DNA from: Candidatus Zixiibacteriota bacterium
GTDB taxonomy: Bacteria; Desulfobacterota; Binatia; UBA9968
NCBI GenBank assembly: GCA_035574315.1
Contig: DATLYW010000026.1
Location: 62,001-126,000 of the forward strand
DNA: 64,000 bases
Direction of reading: 5' to 3'
Made by a program: the position numbers and the translations under genes. The notes below the pieces were generated by a model. It had not been told where the DNA came from. It worked only from the letters and a program-made list of their open reading frames with translations, and ran no database searches. Positions 26,449 through 34,891 of the stretch are shown here, one piece after another. Within the stretch, counting starts at the first letter, position 1. Each line of letters begins with the position of its first letter.

Positions 26449-27525
26449 ATGGCGCCGCTTCAAACCCGCCTTGTCGGCCGCGCTCTCTGCCTGCTCCTCT
26501 CGTTGCCCGCCTCCGCGCTTGTCTTCTTCGGCCCGGCTCGCGCTCAGACGCCGTTCTATCAGGGGAAGACGATCACCCTGATCGTCGGGTCCGGCGCCGG
26601 AGGGATGGGGGATTTGCGGGCCAAGGCTCTGGCCCCTTTCCTCTCCAGGCACATCCCGGGCAATCCGGCGATCGCGTTTCAGTACATGCCGGGCGGCGGC
26701 GGTCGAAAGGCAGCCAACTATCTCTTCAACACGGCGCGCCCGGACGGTCTCACGCTGGCTCGGATCTCGAGCAGCATCGTGCCGTACGCCGTCCTCGGCG
26801 AGTCCGGCGTTCAGTACGACATCGACAAGCTCATCTACCTCGGGACGACCGAGCACGTGCTGTATTACCTCTTCGTCACGCGCAAGGGAATCGGCCTGGA
26901 CAGCGTTGCGAGGCTGCGCTCGGCTTCGGGGGTGCGCATCGGCAGCGCTCCGGTCGGCCACACCGGCTACATCCACAGCCGGGTAACCGCCTACTTCCTC
27001 GACCTGAAAGACGCCAGGATCATTCCTGGCTACGAGAACGAGGACCTCGACTTGGCGTTTGCCCGCGGCGAGGTCGACGCGCAGGTCGCATCCACCGGCA
27101 CCGTGGTCGAGCAGGATTTCGTGAACAAGCGGCTGGTGGATTTCCACGCGGCCATCGAGATCCCGAAGGGGCGGAAAGACCCTCGTTTCGCCCACCTCGG
27201 CGTTCCCGATATCGAGAGCTTCGCCAGGTCCGAGAAGGAAAAAAAGCTGCTCCACATGATGCGGGCGTTCCGGTCGATCGGCACGGCGCTGTTGCTGCCC
27301 CCGGGAACCCCCAGGGATCGGGTGGACACGCTCAAGGAAGCCGTGCGCAAGACGCACACCGATCCGGCGTTCGCCGCCGAGTACCGAAAGCTCACGGGAG
27401 GCGACGAGCCCACGCCCCTGATGCCGGACGAGCAGGCGAGGGTGGTGAAGGAAATCCCGCGCGATCCCGAAACAATCGCCTTCTTCAAGAGGTTCGCGGG
27501 AACCGGACCGTTGCCGTCGCGTTGA
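26449..27525 (+). CDS. Bug/TctC-family extracytoplasmic receptor
   Basis: 358 residues with a signal peptide ending near ARAQ. The mature start TPFYQGKTITLIVGSGAGGM is the strand-loop that cradles carboxylates in TctC/Bug proteins, and IPGNPAIAFQYMPGGGG and ANYLFNTARPDG are family hallmarks. In complete systems it feeds TctA/TctB; none are in the window, so it is an orphan receptor. AGGGAGG precedes ATG 26449. It is a paralog of the 54630-55682 product. Confidence 0.88.
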   Translation: MAPLQTRLVGRALCLLLSLPASALVFFGPARAQTPFYQGKTITLIVGSGAGGMGDLRAKALAPFLSRHIPGNPAIAFQYMPGGGGRKAANYLFNTARPDGLTLARISSSIVPYAVLGESGVQYDIDKLIYLGTTEHVLYYLFVTRKGIGLDSVARLRSASGVRIGSAPVGHTGYIHSRVTAYFLDLKDARIIPGYENEDLDLAFARGEVDAQVASTGTVVEQDFVNKRLVDFHAAIEIPKGRKDPRFAHLGVPDIESFARSEKEKKLLHMMRAFRSIGTALLLPPGTPRDRVDTLKEAVRKTHTDPAFAAEYRKLTGGDEPTPLMPDEQARVVKEIPRDPETIAFFKRFAGTGPLPSR

Positions 27526-27563
27526 TCCCGGCAGGCGACGGGCCGAAGGGCGCCGCCGGCCGA

Positions 27564-28094
27564 TCAGACGAGCCGGGCGACGCCGGCGAGCGCGCCGCAG
27601 GCGAGGAGCCAGAGCGGGTTCCATCGCTTGCGGAGAACCACCGCGGCGGCGAGGAGCGTGAAAAGGTAGCCGCGCCAGTCGTGGTTGACGGTCCGCATCA
27701 GGACGGTCGCGCTCGAGAACATCAGGCCGATCGTGATCGGCGGCAATCCGCGGCGAACGGCCTCCAGGATCGGAGCTCCGGGGTAACGGCGGTTGAGATG
27801 CCCTACGAGCAACGTGAGCGTCGTCGCGGGGACGAGCAGGGGAATCATCGTGGCGGCAACGCCCGCCCAGCCCGCCAGATACCAGCCGATGAGCGTGACG
27901 TACATGACGTTGGGGCCGGGGGCGACCTGCGCCAGGGTGTAGAGCTCCGCGAACTCGGCGTTCGTCAGCAGGTGGCGCTCGTCGACGAGGTAGCGATGGA
28001 TGTCCGGCAGTATCGCCGACGGACCGCCGATCGCCAGGAACCAGAGGACGAGAAAGTGGAAAAACAGCGACGCGAGCTCGGAACGATCCATCAT
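27564..28094 (-). CDS. Chromate transporter half, CHR domain 2
   Basis: A 176-residue membrane protein with the CHR signature FLAIGGPSAILPDIHRYLV and AQVAPGPNVMYVTLIGW. Single-domain CHR proteins work as heteromeric pairs that export chromate; many homologs have other or unknown anions. It overlaps the other half by 4 bp. ATG 28094 chosen by the overlap. Confidence 0.87.
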   Translation of the reverse strand: MMDRSELASLFFHFLVLWFLAIGGPSAILPDIHRYLVDERHLLTNAEFAELYTLAQVAPGPNVMYVTLIGWYLAGWAGVAATMIPLLVPATTLTLLVGHLNRRYPGAPILEAVRRGLPPITIGLMFSSATVLMRTVNHDWRGYLFTLLAAAVVLRKRWNPLWLLACGALAGVARLV

Positions 28095-28642
28095 CGGCTT
28101 TCCTTCCACGCCGCGGCGACCGCGAGAGGCGCGAGAACGCCGATAACCCAGAGAAGCGGCCAGCGCAGGACGCCCACGCCGGCGAACGCCAGGACGCCGA
28201 ACAGCCAGGGGCGAAGGCGCCGCGGCAAAACGACCGCCAACCTGATCACGGTGGCGAGGAGCAAGCCCGCGGCGACGCTCGACATGCCGGCGAGCGCGCG
28301 CTGCACCTGCGGCAGAGCGCCGTAGTGCTGATAGAGCATGCCCATGGCGATGACCACGAGGCACGGCCATCCCAGAAACCCGCCGACCGCGCAGGCGGCG
28401 CCCCGCCATCCGCCGAAGCGGTAGCCGACGAGAACCGCGACGTTGAGTACGTTTGGCCCGGGCAGAAGCTGTCCCAGCGCGAGGACGTCCAGAAATTCCT
28501 GCTCGGTGAGCCAGCGACGGCGCTCCACCAGCACCCGCCGCGCCCAGAACAAAACGCCCCCGAAACCGGAGAGGCTCACCGAAGAAAAGGCGAGAAACAG
28601 CGCAGGACAACCGACGCGCTTTTGGTCTTCTTCTCGAGTCAT
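28091..28642 (-). CDS. Chromate transporter half, CHR domain 1
   Basis: A 183-residue membrane protein with SLSGFGGVLFWARRVLVERR and LALGQLLPGPNVLNVAVLVG, the N-terminal-type CHR domain. It pairs with the gene at 27564-28094. ATG 28642 gives a short basic cytoplasmic start; the frame can extend to 28684. Confidence 0.87.
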   Translation of the reverse strand: MTREEDQKRVGCPALFLAFSSVSLSGFGGVLFWARRVLVERRRWLTEQEFLDVLALGQLLPGPNVLNVAVLVGYRFGGWRGAACAVGGFLGWPCLVVIAMGMLYQHYGALPQVQRALAGMSSVAAGLLLATVIRLAVVLPRRLRPWLFGVLAFAGVGVLRWPLLWVIGVLAPLAVAAAWKESR

Positions 28643-28858
28643 GATTCCGCGGAAACGATCGAGCCGTTTCCGGCCCGGTACCAACCGGCCCTTTCTTTCT
28701 TCTCGGTCGGCAGGGCCGAAAAGCGCTTTCCGAGAGTCCGTCCGGGAACCCGGACGGTCAGGTGGGAGAGAGGCGCGCCGGCCGCGTGAGGCGGGCGGAG
28801 CGGGGCGGGGATCGACGCTCCGGCTCCGGCCCGTCTCGGCCCGGCGCTCGATTCGACC

Positions 28859-29335
28859 TCAACCGACGGCGTGCAGGATCCTGCCGCCGGCCTCCACGGG
28901 CTTGGCGTCGATCAGGACGAAGGCGATGACGCATGGCTCGGCGCCGCGATTGACCCAGTTGTGGATGGTCCCGCGCTGGACGAGCACGTCTCCCGCCTTC
29001 AGGTGGACGGTCGAATCGTCGAGCTCCATGTCGATCTCGCCGGACAGGACGACGGCGTAGTCGATCGAATCGGTTCTATGGTTGCGCGGGGCGACGCCGG
29101 GCACGAACTCGATCACGCGGAAGACGGTTCCGTTCTTCAGCGTCGTGCCCACCGTCCTCAGCGCCTGATCAGCCTCGCCCGTATTATCGACGGGGAAGGA
29201 CTCGGTGGTCCAGACCACGTAGGCGGTCGCTCCGGGACGATTGGACACCCTGTTCTTGCAGATTTCGTCGATTTTCACCACCGCGCGCCCGCTTGCATCA
29301 TGGCCGGTGACCACCCTTCGTACCTGAAAAGCCAT
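28859..29335 (-). CDS. Cupin-domain protein
   Basis: A 158-residue cupin. The metal motif regions are PRNHRTDSIDYAVVLSGEID and LKAGDVLVQRGTIHNWVNRG, the typical form of small dioxygenase-like or sensory cupins. An N-terminal extension (ICKNRVSNRPGATAYVVWTT) resembles proteins annotated as cupins near aromatic degradation genes. GGGAGGGAG precedes ATG 29335, directly downstream of a hairpin. Confidence 0.85.
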   Translation of the reverse strand: MAFQVRRVVTGHDASGRAVVKIDEICKNRVSNRPGATAYVVWTTESFPVDNTGEADQALRTVGTTLKNGTVFRVIEFVPGVAPRNHRTDSIDYAVVLSGEIDMELDDSTVHLKAGDVLVQRGTIHNWVNRGAEPCVIAFVLIDAKPVEAGGRILHAVG

Positions 29336-29347
29336 CGCTCCCTCCCG

Positions 29348-29366
29348 GGCTCGCCCTTTGCGAGCC
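29348..29366 (-). promoter_or_regulatory. Leader hairpin upstream of cupin gene
   Basis: GGCTCGC (29348-29354), a five-base loop and GCGAGCC (29360-29366) form a perfect 7-bp stem, ending just before the Shine-Dalgarno of the cupin gene. On the plus strand GATTTTTCG follows four bases later, so terminator function in that direction is also possible. The remaining 29367-29640 spacer shows no gene. Confidence 0.4.
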
Positions 29367-29640
29367 GATGGATTTTTCGAGGAAATCACGGTCAGCCCAG
29401 GCAGGCAAGAGGCCCTTCCCGTGCTGCCCGCCCGCTTCAGCCGGATCCGGTGCGGGCGAGCTCACCGGTCTCACCCACCCGTAAAAACAACCGGCGACCG
29501 GAAGATTTTCCTTGCCGCTTCACTGTCGCACCGAAACGGGACCCGAGGCGCCGTATCCCGGGACTGCTCTGCATGGCAAGAAAATACCAGGCTGCCGGAC
29601 CGGTTCAGGGCTGGCATCCTTCGTGCACCGACGGGCGTGC

Positions 29641-30039
29641 ATGCGAACCGTGACGAAGAAGATCCTCATCGTTGACGAAAACCCGGCATCCCGAAAGTCC
29701 TTCGGGGATTACATCAAAGGGCTGGGATACGAGGTCCTGGAAGCCGGCAGCGGCCCCGAAGCGGTGGAAAAGGCTTCCGCTCTCCGCCCCGACCTCATCA
29801 TGATGGACCTGCGACTGCCCGGAATGCACGGCGACGAGGCCACGGCTCGCCTGAAAGCCAATCGGGCCACGCAAAACATTCCCGTCATCATCAGCACCGC
29901 ATGGACCACGGCGTGCAACGTGGCCGGGCGCGTGGAGCGCGCGCTTCACGCGGGGGCCGAGGAGATCCTCTACCGGCCCTTCCAGCTGCCGGTGCTGCGT
30001 GACCTCCTGCGCACCTACCTGCAGTGCTCGTACGAATGA
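29641..30039 (+). CDS. Single-domain response regulator receiver
   Basis: A 132-residue receiver domain with no output domain. Acidic pocket Asp12-Glu13 (IVDENP), phospho-acceptor Asp56 (MMDLRLPG) and the Ser/Thr switch (IISTAW) are present. The usual invariant Lys (KPF) is Arg in LYRPF. It could be a CheY/Spo0F-like relay protein or a degenerate sensor. No kinase partner adjoins it; the nearest kinase, at 23-24.7 kb, is broken. Confidence 0.85.
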   Translation: MRTVTKKILIVDENPASRKSFGDYIKGLGYEVLEAGSGPEAVEKASALRPDLIMMDLRLPGMHGDEATARLKANRATQNIPVIISTAWTTACNVAGRVERALHAGAEEILYRPFQLPVLRDLLRTYLQCSYE

Positions 30040-30087
30040 ACGGCGGCCGCCGGGAAGAAAGCTGCCGGGCCGCAGCGAACCTGAGCT

Positions 30088-30109
30088 AAAACCCGCGACT
30101 GCTCGCGGG
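30088..30109 (-). terminator. Rho-independent terminator of the NMT1-like receptor gene
   Basis: On the minus strand, CCCGCGA, loop GCAG, TCGCGGG, then TTTT. A 7-bp GC-rich stem followed by a U-run, 44 bp after the stop of the receptor gene at 30153. Confidence 0.65.
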
Positions 30110-30152
30110 CGCCCCGGCGGCCGAGGTCGGCGCGGGCCGCTGCCGTTCCTCT

Positions 30153-31139
30153 TCATTTCCTCTGCAGCTGCTTGATAAACCCCGACGACTCCATCTCCTG
30201 CACGAAGCTCGGGTCGACGAAGCTCCGCGGGTCCGCGCCCGCCGCCCTGGGATTTCTCGGCGCCATGTAGTCGAGCAGCGTCCTGATGCCGGCGGGATCG
30301 GCGTAGGGCACATCCATGAGCACGGAAGTATAGTTTCTGTAGGTCCGCTCCAGACCTTCGGGGTCGGTGAACCTCGTATACTTGCCGATGATCGCCTTGG
30401 TCGTTTCCCTGTCGGACTTGATGTAGTGGATCGACTCGGTGATGGCGCGAACGAACTTCGCGACCACCGCGCGCCTGCTCCTGACGGTCGCCTCCCGGGT
30501 GACGATGCCGTTCCCGTGGAGGGGGATTTTCAGCGCCGCCATGTTGACGAGATCGCGAAAGCCCAGGCGCTCCGCTTCCTTGATGAAGGGCTCGTTCATG
30601 ATCGTGAACTGGGACAGGCCCTTGGAGATGGCGGCCAGCCGCTCCGGGTTGCCGCCGGCGGGAACGATGCGGACGTCCTTTTCCGGGTCGATGCCGAGGC
30701 GCTGGAGCGAAAGCCTGAGCCCCATTTCGGAGATGCTGCCGAATCGATTGACGGAGCCCGTCTTCCCGCGCAGCTGCTCGGGTCGGGCGATGTCGGGGGA
30801 GGCGATGATATGGTCGATGAACGTCGGAATGATCGAGAGGACCATCACCGTATCGGCGCCGCCGAGCCGCGGATTGACGACGTTGGGCGCGGAGGTGACG
30901 ACGATATCGAGGTCCCCCGCCACCAGCGCCTGCATTGCGGGGGGGCCGGCGCCAAAGAAGATCGGCTCCACCGTGAGCCCTTGCCTGGCGAAGAACCCTT
31001 TTTCCTGAGCCACCCAGAGCGGGGTATGCGACGCCGTCATCGCCGCCCAGCCGGCGCGCACGCGGTCCTGGGAGCCGGCCCGCGGCGGCTGGAACAGCAA
31101 CCCTATCGATGCAAGGACGAGGGGGAACAATCGAAGCAT
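30153..31139 (-). CDS. NMT1/SsuA-like substrate-binding protein
   Basis: 328 residues with a signal peptide (LRLFPLVLASIGLLFQPPRA). The fold is shown by THT-like ASHTPLWVAQEKGFFARQGL, the loop FFGAGPPAMQALVAGDLDI and VNPRLGGADTVM. These receptors bind small organic ligands for ABC uptake, but no permease or ATPase adjoins it. GGAGGACTC precedes ATG 31139, and a terminator follows the stop. Confidence 0.85.
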   Translation of the reverse strand: MLRLFPLVLASIGLLFQPPRAGSQDRVRAGWAAMTASHTPLWVAQEKGFFARQGLTVEPIFFGAGPPAMQALVAGDLDIVVTSAPNVVNPRLGGADTVMVLSIIPTFIDHIIASPDIARPEQLRGKTGSVNRFGSISEMGLRLSLQRLGIDPEKDVRIVPAGGNPERLAAISKGLSQFTIMNEPFIKEAERLGFRDLVNMAALKIPLHGNGIVTREATVRSRRAVVAKFVRAITESIHYIKSDRETTKAIIGKYTRFTDPEGLERTYRNYTSVLMDVPYADPAGIRTLLDYMAPRNPRAAGADPRSFVDPSFVQEMESSGFIKQLQRK

Positions 31140-31231
31140 GAGTCCTCCCGGAGATCTGCGCCTGCCGCCGTATCGCGCCGATTATTGCCCGCGTCGCCCG
31201 AGAAATACAAGCCGGGAACGCGCCGCGGCCA

Positions 31232-31369
31232 TCAATCGCTCACGATCGCGCGCCAGTTGACGCGCCCGGGCTGCCGGTCGCGGTAGAACTGTTCGCTGCT
31301 GCTGATGGCGGAGGATCGGCTTGCGGGTGAAACCACGATGCAAAACAGGAAAGAACCGCATGGCTTCAT
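31232..31369 (-). pseudogene. Possible N-terminal relic of a Bug-type receptor
   Basis: A 45-codon frame with a good Shine-Dalgarno (GGAGG) before ATG 31369: a signal-like start MKPCGSFLFCIVVSP, then EQFYRDRQPGRVNW, then a stop. The FYRDR segment resembles the FYQGK start of mature Bug proteins. It may be a decayed receptor or a small real gene; the similarity is short. Confidence 0.3.
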
Positions 31370-31395
31370 AAGGCCTCCGGCTGCTCCGCGCGGAG

Positions 31396-32172
31396 CTATC
31401 GTGCCGCGAGCTGGATCGCCGCGGTGTAGAGCAGTTGCAGGCTCAGCACGGTCAGCGTCGCCTTTAAAGCCGCGCGGAACAGCTGCTCGGGCAGCCGATT
31501 CAGCGCCAGCTTTCCGGCGTAGCTTCCGAGGAAGCTGAACAAAACCAGACCGGCGAGGAGCGGGACGTAGGGGCCGAAGGCGAAGCCGAGCAACGCGAAG
31601 GCTCCGATCTTCAGGCCGTGCTGGATGGTCATGACGACGGCATGCGTGCTGACGAACTGATGCCGCTCTCGACACGCGGGAGCGACGAAGGCGCCGACCA
31701 GCACGCCTGTGCCGCCCACGAACATCGTGACCAGGGTGGTGACGATGCCGACCAGGAAAAATTTCACCCTGCCGGTGGAAGTGCTCTGAAGCGCGGGAGC
31801 CCAGGTCGAGGCCAGGATGAAAAGCGCGATCACGATCTGGAGGAGGTATTTCGGCAGGGAAACGACGAGATGAGCGCCCAGGGCGGCGCCGATCATCGAG
31901 CCAACGAAGAACGGCGCCACTATGGAAATCAAGGTTTGACGCCAGCTCAGGACGGCGCGGCTCAGGTTCGAGGCGAGCTGCACCACGCCGTGGATCGGGA
32001 TCAGGACTGCGGGCGACAGCAGATTCGCCATGGTGGCGAGCACCAGGACTCCTCCGCCGAGACCGAGAGCCCCGGCGATCAGGCTTCCCAGGAAAGAGAC
32101 CCCGCAGAGAAGGAAAAAGCCGCCGAACGAAAGATCCGTGCCCCGGACCAGGAATTCGAGAAAGCGATCCAC
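31396..32172 (-). CDS. TauE/SafE-family sulfite/organosulfur exporter-like permease
   Basis: A 258-residue membrane protein with about eight hydrophobic segments. LIAGALGLGGGVLVLATMAN near the N-terminus and FVGGTGVLVGAFVAPAC near the middle are the paired TauE/SafE repeats. The family moves sulfite, sulfoacetate or related anions. Start GTG 32172. Confidence 0.87.
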   Translation of the reverse strand: MDRFLEFLVRGTDLSFGGFFLLCGVSFLGSLIAGALGLGGGVLVLATMANLLSPAVLIPIHGVVQLASNLSRAVLSWRQTLISIVAPFFVGSMIGAALGAHLVVSLPKYLLQIVIALFILASTWAPALQSTSTGRVKFFLVGIVTTLVTMFVGGTGVLVGAFVAPACRERHQFVSTHAVVMTIQHGLKIGAFALLGFAFGPYVPLLAGLVLFSFLGSYAGKLALNRLPEQLFRAALKATLTVLSLQLLYTAAIQLAAR

Positions 32173-32265
32173 TGAAGCCTAAACCCGTTCGTTGCCGCAG
32201 GCCAGAGTGCCATAGTCCGAAGCAAAGCACCATACGCGTCTATTTCAAAGGGCGTTCGGCCGGGC

Positions 32266-32271
32266 TATGCT
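32266..32271 (+). promoter_or_regulatory. -10 box six bases before the amrS start
   Basis: TATGCT at 32266-32271 ends six bases before ATG 32278, and there is no Shine-Dalgarno. The transcript would begin at or next to the start codon, as in leaderless mRNA. Confidence 0.45.
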
Positions 32272-32277
32272 TGACGC

Positions 32278-33381
32278 ATGGAGACGGAGCCGTTCGATCC
32301 GCGGTGGGTCGCGGAGACCAAATACTGGCACAGGCTTCCCGACGGACGGGTGCAGTGCGACGTCTGCCCCCGGTTCTGCAAGATGAACGATGGCCAGCGG
32401 GGGTTTTGCTTCGTTCGCGCCAACCGCGGGGGCGCCGTGGTGCTTACGACCTACGGTCGATCGAGCGGCTTCTGCGTCGATCCGATCGAGAAGAAACCGC
32501 TCAACCACTACCTGCCCGGCACGGCGATCCTCTCCTTCGGCACCGCCGGATGCAATCTCGCCTGCCGGTTCTGCCAGAACTGGGACATCAGCAAGTCGCG
32601 GGAGTGGGACACGCTGGCGGATGCGGCGGCGCCCCGAACCATCGCGCGGGCGGCGCTGGAGCTGGGTTGCCGCAGCGTGGCGTTCACTTACAACGATCCG
32701 GTCATCTTCATGGAGTACGCGATCGACGTGGCGCAGGCCTGCCGTGAGGTCGGCCTCAGGTCCGTTGCGGTGACCGCCGGCTACATGACGCCGGAGCCGC
32801 GTCGTGAATTTTACAGCTACATGGACGCCGCCAACGTCGATTTGAAGGGCTTCACGGAGGATTTCTACCGCACGGTCTGCGGCGGCCGTCTGGAGCCCGT
32901 CCTCGACACCCTGGTGTACATCAGGCACGAGACACGCGTGTGGCTCGAGATCACCACGCTCCTGATTCCCGGGTACAACGATTCGGAGGCGGAGATCGAC
33001 CGGATGACCCGCTGGGGCTTCGACCATCTCGGACCGGACGTGCCGTGGCACTTCACCGCTTTCCATCCCGACTGGAAGATGCTCGACGTGCCGCCGACGC
33101 CTGCAGCCACGCTGTCGCGAGCGCGCAGGATCGCGATGGACAACGGGATCCGCTACGCCTACACCGGCAATGTCTACGACGAGGAAGGCGGCAGCACGTA
33201 CTGCCACGGTTGCGGGGCCAGGCTGATCGGGCGAGACCTGTACGAGATCACGGCGTGGGGTCTGGACGCCGGCGGCCGCTGCCGCCAATGCGGCGCTCCC
33301 TGCGCCGGCGTCTTCGAGGCCCGCCCGGGAACCTGGGGAGCGCGGCGGCGACCGGTCCGCCTGGCAGATTTTCCCGCCTGA
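32278..33381 (+). CDS. amrS: AmmeMemoRadiSam radical SAM enzyme AmrS
   Basis: A 367-residue radical SAM protein. The 4Fe-4S motif is Cys92-x3-Cys96-x2-Cys99 (GTAGCNLACRFCQNWDIS). N-terminal CDVCPRFCKMNDGQRGFC and C-terminal YCHGCGARL are extra Cys clusters typical of AmrS/PflA-like COG1180 proteins; SVAFTYNDPVIFMEYAID and DLKGFTEDFYR also match. Known AmrS occurs with AmrA and AmrB (MEMO); neither is next to it here. The reaction is not firmly established. Confidence 0.88.
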   Translation: METEPFDPRWVAETKYWHRLPDGRVQCDVCPRFCKMNDGQRGFCFVRANRGGAVVLTTYGRSSGFCVDPIEKKPLNHYLPGTAILSFGTAGCNLACRFCQNWDISKSREWDTLADAAAPRTIARAALELGCRSVAFTYNDPVIFMEYAIDVAQACREVGLRSVAVTAGYMTPEPRREFYSYMDAANVDLKGFTEDFYRTVCGGRLEPVLDTLVYIRHETRVWLEITTLLIPGYNDSEAEIDRMTRWGFDHLGPDVPWHFTAFHPDWKMLDVPPTPAATLSRARRIAMDNGIRYAYTGNVYDEEGGSTYCHGCGARLIGRDLYEITAWGLDAGGRCRQCGAPCAGVFEARPGTWGARRRPVRLADFPA

Positions 33382-33400
33382 TCCGGCTCAACAGCGGATT

Positions 33401-33490
33401 TCAGCCCGACGGCGCTTCGGCGACGGCTTCCAGGCTCTGGAGATCGATCACGGTTACGGTCCGGGCGATGCTGCTGGCAACGCAGGCCCG
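33401..33490 (-). pseudogene. Possible YVTN beta-propeller relic
   Basis: Thirty codons on the minus strand read VASSIARTVTVIDLQSLEAV and then a stop. This resembles one blade of YVTN-type beta-propeller proteins (VANxxxxTVTVIDxxxxxV). No further blades or start codon are visible, so it is a relic or chance. Confidence 0.3.
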
Positions 33491-33491
33491 C

Positions 33492-33893
33492 TCATTCGGG
33501 ATAGACGATGAACTCGAGCAGGTTGGCGTCGGGGTCGCGGACGTAGAAGCTCGTCCCCTTCTGGGCACCGCCGCCGCGGCCGCCCATCCGTTCGACGGGG
33601 CCTTCGATGATCCTGGCGCCCGCCCGCGAAAGCATCTCGCGCAGGGATTGGACGCCGCCGTCCCAGACGAAACAAAAATCGCCGCAGCCGGGCCTCGCGG
33701 TCGGGCCGCGCAGCGTAAAGCGGCCGCCCTGCCACACCTCGGGGCCGTGGAAGTTGATCTTCTGGTCGCCGAAGTGAACCGAATAGCGCGGGCCCCTGCC
33801 GTTCACCGCGAACCCCAGCGCCCGGTAAAAGGCAAGCATCTCTTCGACGTTCTGAATCGGAATGGCGACGTGGTCGAATCCGCGGATGCTCAT
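33492..33893 (-). CDS. VOC-family (glyoxalase/bleomycin resistance) protein
   Basis: A 133-residue single VOC module pair: GFDHVAIPIQNVEEMLAFYR at the start, HFGDQKINFH and the end motif FYVRDPDANLLEFIVY with the metal Glu. Members include glyoxalase I, extradiol dioxygenases and fosfomycin-resistance enzymes. The substrate is not deducible. Confidence 0.87.
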   Translation of the reverse strand: MSIRGFDHVAIPIQNVEEMLAFYRALGFAVNGRGPRYSVHFGDQKINFHGPEVWQGGRFTLRGPTARPGCGDFCFVWDGGVQSLREMLSRAGARIIEGPVERMGGRGGGAQKGTSFYVRDPDANLLEFIVYPE

Positions 33894-34133
33894 GGAACCC
33901 TCCCCGTGCGCCTCAGCCTATTTCGTTTGCCGGGAGCGGTCAAATTCATCGTACCGTTCGCCGGCAGACCCGGACTGTCGCCTTTTCCCGCCTCGGGCCT
34001 GAAGTGAAACTCATGCACATGAAACACCGCCCGGCGGGAAACGGCCCGAAAACTCGGTCAGCCGCCGTTCGGCGAGCCCGGGGCATGTCCTTTGCGTCCC
34101 ACCGTCTTAACCTTTCTCGAAGGAGGGCATTCG

Positions 34134-34511
34134 ATGGGGATTATGCCCGGCGCGGCCGTGGCCGCGATCTTTACGTTCTTCCTTTTTTCCGTTCCGTGCG
34201 TCGGGCTCGCCGCCGAAGAGTCCGAAAAGCCGCAGGCGAGCGTGAGCGACAACGAGCTCAGGGTGTTCGCCAGGGTTTACGTCGAGGTCGAAAAAATTCG
34301 CCGGACGTACGAGCCTCGGCTCAAGGACGCCAGGAACACGGAGGAAGCGAAGAAGATCCAAGACGAAGCCGCTTCGCAGATGCAAAGGGCCCTCAGCAGG
34401 GGCGGCCTCACCGCCGAGGAGTACAACAGGATTTTCGCGATCGCGCGGGCAGACGAAGGTCTGCGAAACAAGCTTCTCAACATGATCAGCGAGGAAAGAG
34501 GAAAGTCCTAG
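34134..34511 (+). CDS. Secreted DUF4168-type protein
   Basis: A 125-residue protein with a signal peptide (AAIFTFFLFSVPCVGLAA) and a helical domain (ELRVFARVYVEVEKIRRTYE; LTAEEYNRIFAIARADEGLR) that matches DUF4168. The function is unknown; the location is periplasm. AAGGAGGG precedes ATG 34134, which excludes the upstream in-frame ATG at 34092. A strong hairpin follows the stop. Confidence 0.8.
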   Translation: MGIMPGAAVAAIFTFFLFSVPCVGLAAEESEKPQASVSDNELRVFARVYVEVEKIRRTYEPRLKDARNTEEAKKIQDEAASQMQRALSRGGLTAEEYNRIFAIARADEGLRNKLLNMISEERGKS

Positions 34512-34891
34512 TTTTTTCCCGCCGCGGGCCGGCAAATGCTCGGCCCGCGGCGGCAGCGTGCGACACCGCCCGGTCGAATATTTTTCCGGCAGCTGCGATG
34601 CGGATGCCCTGGTCCGCGCCGCTCCCGCCAAGACCGGCCGCGCGCCCGGGGCGGTTCAGGTCTCCGGAGCCCTTCCATCGAGCGGATGACGTCGTCGATG
34701 GTTTTCACGTCCGGAACGAACCGGACGCCGAACACGATCCCGCCGACGCCGGCTTCCCGCGCCGCCGCGACATACCGGTTAAGTCGCCGCGATTCTCGCC
34801 GGTCGGGCGGCAGGCGCAACGGCCGTTTGACAAACCTCACGCAACGCCTGTACATGTCCGCAAAGCGTTCAAGACAGGGCATCCAGGTCAA
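34508..34891 (-). CDS. Uncertain small ORF in a 379-bp spacer
   Basis: A minus-strand frame of 127 codons. The stretch LNRYVAAAREAGVGGIVFGV and the following DVKTIDDVIRSMEGLRRPE read like real protein, possibly the end of a larger lost gene. The C-terminal third is Arg-rich and overlaps the hairpin, so it looks non-coding. No family recognised and no clear Shine-Dalgarno. Confidence 0.25.
   Translation of the reverse strand: MTWMPCLERFADMYRRCVRFVKRPLRLPPDRRESRRLNRYVAAAREAGVGGIVFGVRFVPDVKTIDDVIRSMEGLRRPEPPRARGRSWRERRGPGHPHRSCRKNIRPGGVARCRRGPSICRPAAGKN
34519..34553 (+). terminator. Strong hairpin after the DUF4168 gene
   Basis: A perfect 13-bp GC stem (34519-34531 with 34541-34553) with a nine-base loop, starting seven bases after the stop at 34511. 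A T6 run lies before rather than after the stem, so it is not a classic intrinsic terminator; it may protect the 3' end. Confidence 0.5.
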
